This document shows, in pieces, positions 51,821-59,558 of a stretch of 64,000 nt of DNA. The DNA lies in the NCBI RefSeq assembly GCF_026898115.1, contig NZ_CP114036.1, positions 4,396,001 to 4,460,000 on the forward strand. The letters run 5' to 3'. A program made the position numbers and the translations under genes. Within the stretch, counting starts at the first letter, position 1; each line of letters begins with the position of its first letter. This DNA is from Streptomyces sp. S465 (GTDB taxonomy: Bacteria > Actinomycetota > Actinomycetes > Streptomycetales > Streptomycetaceae). The notes beneath the pieces are model-generated. The model did not search any database. It was not told where the DNA came from and was given only the letters and a program-made list of their open reading frames with translations.

Positions 51821-53025
51821 CGGCGCTCCCGGGTGGTGTCGGGGACGCCGTTGCGGGCGGTGTCGCGTGTCTCGTTCCGGATGCCTTGCCGGGCGGGATC
51901 GCGTGCCCCGTCCCGCATGCCTTGCCCGGCGGGATCGCGTGCCCCGTCCCGGGCGCGTTTCCGGGCAGCATCGCGAGCCCCGTCCTGCGCGGCATCTCGC
52001 GCCCTGGCCCGAGTGGCGTCGGGGACACCTTTCCGGGCGGCATCACATGTCCCGTCCCGGATGCCTTGCCGGGCAGCATCATGTGCCCCGTCCTGCGCGG
52101 CATCACGTGCCCCGGCCCGAGTGGCGTCGGGGACACCTTTCCGGGCAGCATCACGCGCCCCGGCCCGAGTTGTGTCACGAGCGCCGTCCCGGACGGCATC
52201 ATGCACCCCCGCCCGAGTCGTGTCACGGGCCCCGTCCCGGACGGCGTCGCGGCCGTCGGCACAGACGTTGCCCCAGGCGGCGTCGCGGGCGTCGCCCCAG
52301 GCACCGTCCCGGCCGTCGCCCCAGGCACCGTCCCGGCCGTCGCCCAGGTCGCCGTCCCGGGCAAGGCCCACGGCATCGTTCCCCGGTTCCGCCCGGCGGC
52401 GTTCGCTCCGGAAGCCGTCCGACAGCCACTCCGCGGCCCCGTACAGCGCCACGGCCAGCGGGTCCCGCGCCGTGCGGGTCAGCAGGCGCTCGCCCGAGCG
52501 GTCCAGCTCGGGGGAGACGTCGAGCAGCAGGCTCAGCCGGGCGCGGGCCTTGTGCAGGTTGCTGCCGACGCTGCCGACGGAGATCCCCAGCTCTGCGGAG
52601 ATCGCCTGATAGCTCATGCCCTCCAGCGAATGCATGACGACCACCTGGCGCTGGCGCGGCGGCAGCGTGCCGAGTGCGCGCAGCGCGGCCAGCGCCTCGG
52701 CGGTCTCCTCCACGGTGGCGGTCGCGGCGGCCGGGACGGTCAGCTCGACCGGCTTCCAGCGGAACCACCAGCGGCGCCCGTCCCGCGAGAGCTTGCGCCG
52801 CATGGTGGTGGTCACCCATGCCTCGGGCGAGGCGCACGCCCTGACCTCGGGCCAGCGGCGCATCGCCTCGATGTACGCCTCCTGCACGGCGTCCTCGGCG
52901 TTCTGCCGGTTGCCGCTGAGCATCACCGCACGGGCGGCCAGCCAGGGGTAGGTGCGGGCGTAGAAGGCGTCGAACTCCTCCTCGGACCTCTCTTCGCGCG
53001 TGATCTCCTCCGCGGTCCCGCTCAT
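51817..53025 (-). CDS. ECF sigma factor with long repetitive C-terminal tail
   Basis: 402 residues. Region 2 reads FDAFYARTYPWLAARAVML, then NRQNAEDAVQEAYIEAMRRW; region 4 includes LPPRQRQVVVMHSLEGMSYQ and SVGSVGSNLHKARARLSLLL. The folded core ends near residue 215. The last about 185 residues are a degenerate repeat of RDAARKGVPDATRAGARDAA, encoded by matching DNA repeats (about 51840-52370). Usual ECF sigma factors are about 180-200 residues. The gene is coupled by 4-base overlaps to a small membrane protein gene upstream and to the M48 peptidase gene downstream. Confidence 0.9.
   Translation of the reverse strand: MSGTAEEITREERSEEEFDAFYARTYPWLAARAVMLSGNRQNAEDAVQEAYIEAMRRWPEVRACASPEAWVTTTMRRKLSRDGRRWWFRWKPVELTVPAAATATVEETAEALAALRALGTLPPRQRQVVVMHSLEGMSYQAISAELGISVGSVGSNLHKARARLSLLLDVSPELDRSGERLLTRTARDPLAVALYGAAEWLSDGFRSERRRAEPGNDAVGLARDGDLGDGRDGAWGDGRDGAWGDARDAAWGNVCADGRDAVRDGARDTTRAGVHDAVRDGARDTTRAGARDAARKGVPDATRAGARDAAQDGAHDAARQGIRDGTCDAARKGVPDATRARARDAAQDGARDAARKRARDGARDPAGQGMRDGARDPARQGIRNETRDTARNGVPDTTRERR
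51840..52370 (-). repeat. Degenerate repeats coding the sigma-factor tail
   Basis: Many imperfect copies of words such as GCGGCATCGCGTGCCCCGTC and GTCCCGGATGCCTTGCCGGG, in phase with codons. They give the Arg/Asp/Ala/Gly-rich tail of the sigma factor. The frame stays open throughout. Confidence 0.8.
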
Positions 53026-53300
53026 GCCGCCCGCCCCCCGTCCCGTTCGGCCCGCTCATCCCACTCATCCCGCTCGGCCCGCTCCTGCGGCCGCCGCCGT
53101 ATGGTCAGCGCCGCGCCGTCGGGACGGCGGTCGGTGAGCACCGTGCCCGGAGCCGTTCTGCTCACCAACTCGGCCAGCGTGCGCGCCCGGAGCCGTTCGC
53201 CCGAGCGCGCCGCCAGCCAGCGGATGACGTCCCCCATCAGCCGTAGCACCCCCACCGTCACGATCGTTGCCACCGTGAGCCACGGATTGTCCATGAGCAC
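53022..53300 (-). CDS. Small membrane protein coupled to the ECF sigma factor
   Basis: 92 residues from a GTG with GGAG eight bases upstream (ATG at 53294 also possible). One membrane helix near the N terminus (PWLTVATIVTVGVLRLMGDV) is followed by a soluble part with AELVSRTAPGTVLTDRRPDG and a charged end (ERAERDEWDERAERDGGRA). Its end overlaps the sigma factor start by 4 bases. It could be an unusual anti-sigma factor or signal transmitter, but it lacks a recognisable anti-sigma domain. A 41-base inverted repeat lies just upstream. Confidence 0.7.
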   Translation of the reverse strand: MLMDNPWLTVATIVTVGVLRLMGDVIRWLAARSGERLRARTLAELVSRTAPGTVLTDRRPDGAALTIRRRPQERAERDEWDERAERDGGRAA

Positions 53301-53311
53301 CCTTATGTCTC

Positions 53312-53352
53312 CTCTTCATGGTTCCCGGCCGGAGCCGGTTCACCATGAAGAG
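53312..53352. promoter_or_regulatory. 11-bp inverted repeat upstream of the sigma factor operon
   Basis: CTCTTCATGGT and its exact complement ACCATGAAGAG are separated by 19 bases. It lies 12 bases before the operon's first start codon and far from the end of any other gene, so a regulatory site is more likely than a terminator. The spacer contains GGCCGG and GCCGG words. Confidence 0.5.
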
Positions 53353-53581
53353 CCGTCATGGATCGGTTTTCTTCACCGTGCTTCTTGAAGACCGCTCGTG
53401 TACGCCGGCGCGGCGTACGTCGCGTCAGCGGCCTGTTAGTCATGGGTTAGCCGATCGACAGCAGCGGCGGACAAGGTTGTTTCCAGGACGCGGAACGCAG
53501 CGCGCGAACCGCACCGACAAACCGGACCGCGAAAACTCGCACCGCGTCCCGGACCCACTTCGACCGCCCTTGGGGGATGCC

Positions 53582-54277
53582 ATGCCGCGCAAGACCGCTC
53601 TCCGCCGCACTCGCACCCGCACCCGCACCGTCGCCGCCGCCTCGCTGATCGCCGCTGCCGCGCTCTCGCTCACCGCCTGCGGAAGCGACGGTTCCGACAC
53701 CGACGCCAAGGGAAACCCGTCCACGGTCGCCTCGCCCATCCACCCGGACCCGAACACTTCGGCCGTCCACCCGAACGAAGCCTCCGACGACTCGCCCAAG
53801 GCCGACACCCTGACGGGCGACGCCTCCGACAGCTCCTCGTCGGCGAACCGCTGCGCCAGCGACCAGTTGGAGGCCGCGTGGTCGGACTTCGAGGGCGGCC
53901 CGGACATGGAGTACGACGGACAGCAGACCGCCCGGGTGGTGCTGAAGAACACCGGCGCGAAGGACTGCACCATGGTCGGCTTCCCGGGTGTGCAGCTCCA
54001 GACCGAGCACGGCGAGACCTGGGACCTGCGGCGCACCAATGACAAGCCGGCACCGGTGACGCTCGACGCCGGCGGTCGGGCCGTCTTCGACATCACGTTC
54101 CTGGCGTCGACCCGCGACGACGACCGGAAGTTCGCGCCGAGCCAGGTCGTCATCACCCCGCCGGACGAGCGCCGCAACATCGTGCTGGACTGGCCCTACG
54201 GCGGCGCGCTGCTGGACCAGTCGGGCGCCACCCGCCCGGGGACCTACGTCGGCCCGGTCAGCGAGCCGCAGACCTGA
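53582..54277 (+). CDS. DUF4232-domain lipoprotein
   Basis: 231 residues. After an Arg/Thr-rich start, the leader ends in a lipobox (ALSLTACGS), giving a surface lipoprotein. A disordered Ser/Asp-rich linker (about 35-95) leads to the DUF4232 domain: NRCASDQLEAAW, ARVVLKNTGAKDCTMVGFPG and TLDAGGRAVFDITF. Two Cys (in NRCAS and KDCTM) probably pair. Function is unknown; the family is common among Streptomyces envelope proteins. It stands alone between the sigma operon and ybjN. Confidence 0.88.
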   Translation: MPRKTALRRTRTRTRTVAAASLIAAAALSLTACGSDGSDTDAKGNPSTVASPIHPDPNTSAVHPNEASDDSPKADTLTGDASDSSSSANRCASDQLEAAWSDFEGGPDMEYDGQQTARVVLKNTGAKDCTMVGFPGVQLQTEHGETWDLRRTNDKPAPVTLDAGGRAVFDITFLASTRDDDRKFAPSQVVITPPDERRNIVLDWPYGGALLDQSGATRPGTYVGPVSEPQT

Positions 54278-54400
54278 GGGCGGACATCAGCCGGGCGGGC
54301 GGTACGACGACGGGCCGTACCGCCCGCCCGGCGTGACCGCGCACCTCATCGCAGTGACGGGGCCCCGGCGCCGCCGCGCCGGGCCGTCGGCTCGGCTCCT

Positions 54401-55084
54401 TCACTTCGCCTTGTCGCGCGTCAGATTGCTGAACGCCTCGAGGTTGCGGGTGGATTCGCCGCGCGAGGTGCGCCACGCGTACTCCTTGCGGATGGCGGTG
54501 GCGAACCCCATCTCCAGCAGGGTGTTGAAGCTGCCGTCCGCGTTCTCCAGCACGGTGCCGAGCAGCCGGTCGACTTCCTCCGGGGTGACGGCGGCCAGCG
54601 GCAGCTTGCCCACCAGGTAGATGTCGCCGAGCTGGTCGATGGCGTAACTCACCCCGTAGAGCCGGGTGTTGCGCTCCAGCAGCCAGCGGTGGACGGCCTC
54701 GTGGTTCTCGTCGGGGTGGCGGACGACGAAGGCGTTGACGGAGAGGGAGTGCCGGCCGACCCGCAGCGAGCAGGTGGTCGACAGCTTGCGGGTGCCCGGG
54801 AGCGTGACGACGAAGGTGCCGTCGGACGGGCTCTCCCATGCGAGCTCGGCGTCGCGCAGGGTCCGCTCGATCACGGCCTTGGCATCGGACACGGCCCGGG
54901 GCCCGGAGGAAGCGGCCCGGGGCCCGGACGACGCCTGGTCCTCGGACATGCCCCCGGGCGCGGAGGAAGCGCCCCGGCTGCCCGACGACGTCTGGTCCTC
55001 GGCCACGGCCCGGGGCCCGGACGCGCCCCGGTCCCCGCTTACGCCCCGGTCTCCGCTCGCGGACGTGCTGTCGGTGTCACCCAT
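54401..55084 (-). CDS. YbjN-domain protein
   Basis: About 227 residues from ATG 55084, overlapping the mshA end by 8 bases; a GTG at 55111 with a GGAGGCG site is an alternative. Residues 1-65 are a Ser/Gly/Ala repeat (SSGPRAVSD, SSAPGGMSED). The YbjN-like domain follows: VIERTLRDAELAWESPSDGT, VGRHSLSVNAFVVRHPDENH and GDIYLVGKLPLAAVTPEEVD. In actinobacteria the gene commonly follows mshA, and YbjN-type proteins may act as chaperone-like factors, but the role is not established. Confidence 0.88.
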   Translation of the reverse strand: MGDTDSTSASGDRGVSGDRGASGPRAVAEDQTSSGSRGASSAPGGMSEDQASSGPRAASSGPRAVSDAKAVIERTLRDAELAWESPSDGTFVVTLPGTRKLSTTCSLRVGRHSLSVNAFVVRHPDENHEAVHRWLLERNTRLYGVSYAIDQLGDIYLVGKLPLAAVTPEEVDRLLGTVLENADGSFNTLLEMGFATAIRKEYAWRTSRGESTRNLEAFSNLTRDKAK

Positions 55085-56438
55085 GGGCCGATCGTAGGCG
55101 ACGCCGCTCACGCAGCGCCTCCGTATAGACCTCCGCCGTGGCCGCGGCGGAGGTGTCCCAGCCGAAGGACTCGGCGTGTCGGGCCGCGGCCGCGCCCATA
55201 CGCTCCGACCGGCCCGGGTCCTGCGCGAAGGGGCGCAGGGCGCGGGCGTAGTCGGCGGGGTCGTGGCCGTCGATCAGCGTGCCGCTGACCCCGTCCCGTA
55301 CGGCCACCGGCAGACCGCCCACCGAGGCCGCCACGACCGGGGTGCCGCATGCCTGGGCCTCGATCGCCACCAGCCCGAACGACTCGCTGTACGACGGCAT
55401 GACCAGCACGGACGCCGCCCGGTACCAGTCCGCGAGCTCGTCCTGGACACAGGGCGGCCGGAACCGCACCACATCGCAGATGCCGAGCCGCGCCGCCAGC
55501 TTGTGCAGCCCCTCGGGCTTGGCCAGGCCGCTGCCGCTGGGACCGCCCACCACGGGGACGACCATGCGCCCGCGCAGCGAGGGGTCCTCCTCCAGGAGGT
55601 GGGCGACCGCGTGCAACAGGATGTCGGGGGCCTTGAGCGGCTGTATGCGCCCGGCGAAGAGGGGTATGAGCGCGTCGGCCGGCAGCCCCAGCCGGGCACG
55701 GGCGGCGGCCCGGCCGTCGGCGGGCCGGAAGCGGTCGAGGTTCACCCCGGGGTGGACGACCGCGACCAGCTCGCGCGCCGCCTCGTAGTGGCGCACCAGC
55801 TCCTCGGCCTCCTCGCCGGTGTTGGCGATCAGCCGGTCGGCGGCGCGGACGATCTGCTGTTCCCCGATGACGCGGGCCGCGGGTTCGGGGGTGTCGCCCT
55901 CCGCCAGCGCGGCGTTCTTGACCTTGGCCATGGTGTGCATGGCGTGCACCAGGGGCACTCCCCAGCGCTCGGCGGCCAGCCAGCCGACGTGGCCGGAGAG
56001 CCAGTAGTGGGAGTGGACGAGATCGTAATAGCCGGGCCGGTGCCCGGCCCACGCCTGCATGACCCCGTGCGTGAAGGCGCACAGCTGCGCCGGCAGGTCC
56101 TCCTTCGCCAGCCCCTCGTAGGGCCCCGCGTCCACATGCCGTACGAGCACCCCGGGGGCGAGCTCGACGACCGGGGGGAGCGCGGCGGTGGTGGACCGGG
56201 TGAAGATCTCCACCTCGATGTCGATGGCGGCCAGGCGCTTGGCCAGCTCGACGATGTAGACGTTCATCCCCCCGGCGTCGCCGGTGCCGGGCTGATGCAG
56301 CGGCGAGGTGTGCACGCTGAGCATCGCGATCCGCCGCGGCCGCCGCGGAACGCGACGAAACCGCTGGTGGGACGGGACGCCGAACGGTGCATGGGGCCGG
56401 CCTCGCAGGCCGCCGAGCCGGGGCGCGTACTGGCTCAC
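55077..56438 (-). CDS. mshA: D-inositol-3-phosphate glycosyltransferase (mycothiol synthesis)
   Basis: 453 residues from a GTG. The GT-B N-terminal domain contains TSPLHQPGTGDAGGMNVYIV, the acceptor-binding signature of MshA, and HSHYWLSGHVG. The C-terminal domain has the donor-binding FAGRIQPLKAPDILLHAV and the family E-x7-E motif ESFGLVAIEAQACGTPVVA. It transfers GlcNAc from UDP-GlcNAc to inositol 3-phosphate, the first step to mycothiol, the thiol that arsC probably uses. The final step gene mshD ends at the right edge of the window. Confidence 0.95.
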   Translation of the reverse strand: MSQYAPRLGGLRGRPHAPFGVPSHQRFRRVPRRPRRIAMLSVHTSPLHQPGTGDAGGMNVYIVELAKRLAAIDIEVEIFTRSTTAALPPVVELAPGVLVRHVDAGPYEGLAKEDLPAQLCAFTHGVMQAWAGHRPGYYDLVHSHYWLSGHVGWLAAERWGVPLVHAMHTMAKVKNAALAEGDTPEPAARVIGEQQIVRAADRLIANTGEEAEELVRHYEAARELVAVVHPGVNLDRFRPADGRAAARARLGLPADALIPLFAGRIQPLKAPDILLHAVAHLLEEDPSLRGRMVVPVVGGPSGSGLAKPEGLHKLAARLGICDVVRFRPPCVQDELADWYRAASVLVMPSYSESFGLVAIEAQACGTPVVAASVGGLPVAVRDGVSGTLIDGHDPADYARALRPFAQDPGRSERMGAAAARHAESFGWDTSAAATAEVYTEALRERRRLRSAHG

Positions 56439-56699
56439 CGCGCGATACCTCCTTGCCGGGGCGGGCTCCCTCCTGGGTCCTCAACACCGGAACGCGTTGT
56501 TCCCATTTCCGCTTTGCCAAAGCGTGACGTTCCGTGTTCGTCGGCCCCTCGTGTCCGCTCCCATGCCCGCCCCGAAGTCCTCCCCTGTCCCCCGGTCCTC
56601 CCCGGTCCCCCGAGGTCTCCCCTGCCCCCCGGGTTTTCCCCTGCCCTCGGGTCCGCCCCGCCCCGTCCACCCCGTCCGCCCCCGCATAGGCTCTGCGCC

Positions 56700-57512
56700 A
56701 TGCCCGCCCGCGTACCCCCGCCGTCCCGTCCGATCGGTTCGGCGACCCGTGGGACGACCAACCCCAATCGGCTGCGCCGGATGGACCGGTGGATAGCGGC
56801 GGCGCACGGGGCCGCGTTGCGGCGGGCCGGCGAGGCACCGGTGGCGGTGGACCTGGGGTACGGGGCGGCCCCCTGGACCGCCGTCGAGCTGCTGGACCGG
56901 CTGCGGACCGTACGGGCCGGGACCCGCGTGGTGGGCGTCGAGATCGACCCCGGACGCGTGGCCGCCGCGCGGCCGTACGAGCGCGAGGGGCTCACCTTCG
57001 CGCACGGCGGCTTCGAGGTGCCGCTGCCGGACGGGGCCCGCCCCGCGCTCATCCGGGCGGCCAATGTGCTGCGGCAGTACGAGGAGGACGAGGTCGCCGC
57101 CGTGTGGCGGCGGCTGTGCGCCCGGCTGGCGCCCGGCGGGCTGCTGGTGGAGGGCACCTGCGACGAGATCGGGCGGCGGCACGTATGGGTCGCGCTCGAC
57201 CCGGCCGGCCCGCGCACCGTGACCTTCGCGGCCCGCCTCGGCTCCCTGGAACGCCCCTCCGACCTGGCCGAACGGCTCCCCAAGGCGCTGATCCACCGCA
57301 ATGTGCCGGGCGAACCGGTGCACGCCTTCCTGCGCGACTTCGACCGCGCCTGGGCGGCCGCCGCCCCGTATGCGCCGCTCAGCGCACGTCAGCGCTGGAT
57401 ACGCAGCGCCCAGACGCTGCGCGCCGAGGGCTGGCCGCTCACCGACGGGCCGCGACGCTGGCGCCAGGGCGAGGTCACGGTGCGGTGGGAGGCGCTGGCA
57501 CCCCAGGGCTGA
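56700..57512 (+). CDS. SAM-dependent methyltransferase family protein
   Basis: 270 residues from ATG 56700. The Rossmann motif is VAVDLGYGAAPWTAVELLDR, then RVVGVEIDPGRVAAARP; the FAHGGFEVPLP and IRAANVLRQYEEDEV segments follow and end with LAPGGLLVEGTCDEIGRRHV. The N terminus is Pro/Arg-rich. The substrate is unknown. It is divergent from mshA and precedes a 21-bp repeat array and a convergent regulator gene. Its first about 20 residues may be untranslated if a later start is used. Confidence 0.85.
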   Translation: MPARVPPPSRPIGSATRGTTNPNRLRRMDRWIAAAHGAALRRAGEAPVAVDLGYGAAPWTAVELLDRLRTVRAGTRVVGVEIDPGRVAAARPYEREGLTFAHGGFEVPLPDGARPALIRAANVLRQYEEDEVAAVWRRLCARLAPGGLLVEGTCDEIGRRHVWVALDPAGPRTVTFAARLGSLERPSDLAERLPKALIHRNVPGEPVHAFLRDFDRAWAAAAPYAPLSARQRWIRSAQTLRAEGWPLTDGPRRWRQGEVTVRWEALAPQG

Positions 57513-57525
57513 CGGCCCCGCCCGG

Positions 57526-57609
57526 CCCGTCGGCCGATGTGTCCGGCCCGTCGGGCGTCGTGTCCGACCCGTCGGCCATCGTGTCCGACCCGTCGGCCGT
57601 CGTGTCCGA
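57526..57609 (+). repeat. Four tandem 21-bp repeats
   Basis: Units close to CCCGTCGGCCGTCGTGTCCGA begin at 57526, 57547, 57568 and 57589, just after the methyltransferase stop codon. They fill the gap before the convergent MmyB-type gene. Confidence 0.88.
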
Positions 57610-57639
57610 CCCGGAGGCGGGAACGCCTGAACGCGTCCC

Positions 57640-58488
57640 TCAAGCCACCGCCGCCGCACCCGCCAGTACGCTCAGTGCCTCCGCCGTCGCCGACCCCTTG
57701 TCGGCCGTGTACGTGCACAGCATCTGCCCCGGGTCCGCGGGCAGGACGAACGCCTCGAACCGCAGCACCAGCTCCCCCAGCTCCGGGTGGCGGAACCGCT
57801 TGACGCCCCGCGTCCGCTCCTGCACCGCCTGCGCCTCCCACCGCCGCTTGAACTCCTCGCTCCGCTCCAGCAGCTCATGGATGACCCGGCACACCCGCGA
57901 ACTGCCCGGGTGGCGTCCGATCTCCGCGCGCAGCCCGGCCACCGTGTCATCGGCGACCTCGTCCCAGTTCGGATGGATCTCCTTGAACCGGGGGTCGAGG
58001 AAGACCAGCAGCGGACCGTTCCGCCGCTCCTCGGGGATCGTGGCGTAGTCGATGCCGAGCCGGCTGCCGAGCCGGTTCCAGGCCAGGACGTCCATCGCGG
58101 GCCCGTAGACGTAGGCGGGGACGGTGCCGTCCATCGCGTCCAGCAGCTGCTGGATCTCCGGCCGCACCCGCGGCCGCGGTTCGGGATCGCAGGCTCCGCC
58201 GGACCGCCGCGGCAGCGTGATGTTGCGCAGATAGGTGTGCTCGGCGGGGGTCAGCCGCAGCGCCCGCGCCAGCCCGCCGACCACCGAGTCCGAGATGGCC
58301 GGGGCCCGGCCCTGCTCGATCCGGGTGTAGTAGTCGACGCTGATCCCGGCCCGCTGGGCCACCTCCTCACGGCGCAGCCCCCGCACCCGGCGCCGGACGA
58401 CCCCCTCCGGCAACCCCAGTTCGGCCGGGTCGAGCGCGGCGCGGCGTGCCTTGAGGAACGCTTTGATCTCCGGTTCGGAATGGCCCAT
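57640..58488 (-). CDS. MmyB-type XRE-family regulator
   Basis: 282 residues. The N-terminal HTH reads VRGLRREEVAQRAGISVDYY, TRIEQGRAPAISDSVVGGLA. The C-terminal part is the MmyB-like ligand-binding (PAS-fold) domain: PAYVYGPAMDVLAWN, NGPLLVFLDPRF, NWDEVADDTVAGLRAEIGRH and HPELGELVLRFEAF. Related regulators bind small molecules or fatty acids and often control an adjacent short-chain dehydrogenase. Here no such gene is adjacent, so the target is unclear. Confidence 0.92.
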   Translation of the reverse strand: MGHSEPEIKAFLKARRAALDPAELGLPEGVVRRRVRGLRREEVAQRAGISVDYYTRIEQGRAPAISDSVVGGLARALRLTPAEHTYLRNITLPRRSGGACDPEPRPRVRPEIQQLLDAMDGTVPAYVYGPAMDVLAWNRLGSRLGIDYATIPEERRNGPLLVFLDPRFKEIHPNWDEVADDTVAGLRAEIGRHPGSSRVCRVIHELLERSEEFKRRWEAQAVQERTRGVKRFRHPELGELVLRFEAFVLPADPGQMLCTYTADKGSATAEALSVLAGAAAVA

Positions 58489-58659
58489 CGGTCCATTATC
58501 CGCGGTCCATCGTGCGCGATCCGTTGTCCGCGGTCCGTCTGTCCGCGCCCGGTGATCATCGGACCGCGCACCATGGAGCAGCTGGAGGCCCTGCCGGGCG
58601 GACAGCTACTACGTGCCCCCGGCGCGCGGACAAGACCCAACGCCGCCGCTGACGGCTGG

Positions 58660-59130
58660 TCATGAGGGCAAGGCGTGCAGCAACGCGTCGATGAGCGTGC
58701 GGTCGTGGTCGTAGGTGAGACGGCGACGGGCAACGTCCGGGGGCAGCCAGACCAGGCGGTCGACCTCCCGATTGGGTACGAAGGTCTCGTCCTCGACGTC
58801 GACCGCCTCCGCCGCCCAGTAGCGGACCTCCTTGGGGCGGCCCTTGGCCAGGTAGTGGAGGGTGGGCAAGGCCGGCCCCGGGGCGCAGCCCATACCGGTC
58901 TCCTCGGCGACCTCACGCACCGCGCCGTGCAGCGCGTCCTCGCCGTGCTTCAGCTTGCCCTTGGGATGGGACCAGTCGTCGTAGCGCGGCCGGTGGACGA
59001 GGGCGACCTCCAGCCGACCGCCCCGCGGGGACCGTCGCCACAGCACACAGCCCGCCGCGAGGACGGTCCCGGCGCCCATTTCCCGGTCACCTTCACCGTC
59101 ACCGTCACCGCGGGAATTCCGCCGACTCAT
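58660..59130 (-). CDS. Nudix hydrolase
   Basis: 156 residues. The Nudix box is complete: GKLKHGEDALHGAVREVAEE then TGM (G-x5-E-x7-RE-V-x-EE-x-G-M). The preceding RPRYDDWSHPKGK is typical of MutT1-like enzymes that act on oxidised nucleotides or diadenosine polyphosphates. Mycobacterial MutT1 has an added phosphatase-like domain, which is absent here. The gene follows the CHAD and ppk genes on the same strand, consistent with polyphosphate/nucleotide metabolism. Confidence 0.92.
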   Translation of the reverse strand: MSRRNSRGDGDGEGDREMGAGTVLAAGCVLWRRSPRGGRLEVALVHRPRYDDWSHPKGKLKHGEDALHGAVREVAEETGMGCAPGPALPTLHYLAKGRPKEVRYWAAEAVDVEDETFVPNREVDRLVWLPPDVARRRLTYDHDRTLIDALLHALPS

Positions 59131-59558
59131 CCGCCGTCTCCCTCCGGGGTCTCCCGTTGTCCGTCCTCAGCCGCGCGACGAGCACTGTCGCAGATCCCCG
59201 CCACCCAACGCCCGCGGCCCGCCGCCCGGCACCCGTGGCCCGCCGCCCAACGCCCGACGCCCGTGGCCCGTGGCCCGTGGCCCGTGGCCCGTGGCCCAGC
59301 GTCCGGCGCCTGACATCCCGCGCCTGTGACCCGATATCCGACACCCGGCACCCGGCACCCGGCACCCGTGCCCCGCCGCCCAACGCCCGTGACCCAACAC
59401 CCAACACCCGACACCCGTGCCCCGCCGCCCGATGCCCGTGACCGGCGACCGTCGCCCAACGCCCGACAACCGGCACCCGACGCCCAACGCCCAACGCCCG
59501 ACACACCCGTCGCCCGACGACCGATGTCCGGCCCTCTCCCCTGGCCCGGTGCCCCGTG
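59131..59558. repeat. Gene-free stretch with degenerate ~9-bp repeats
   Basis: 428 bases between the CHAD and Nudix genes. From about 59195 to 59520 it is a string of words such as GCCCGTGGC, CCGACACCC and CAACGCCCG in loose 9-10 base steps. Frames through it give repetitive Arg/Pro/Thr peptides that I do not consider coding. Confidence 0.85.
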
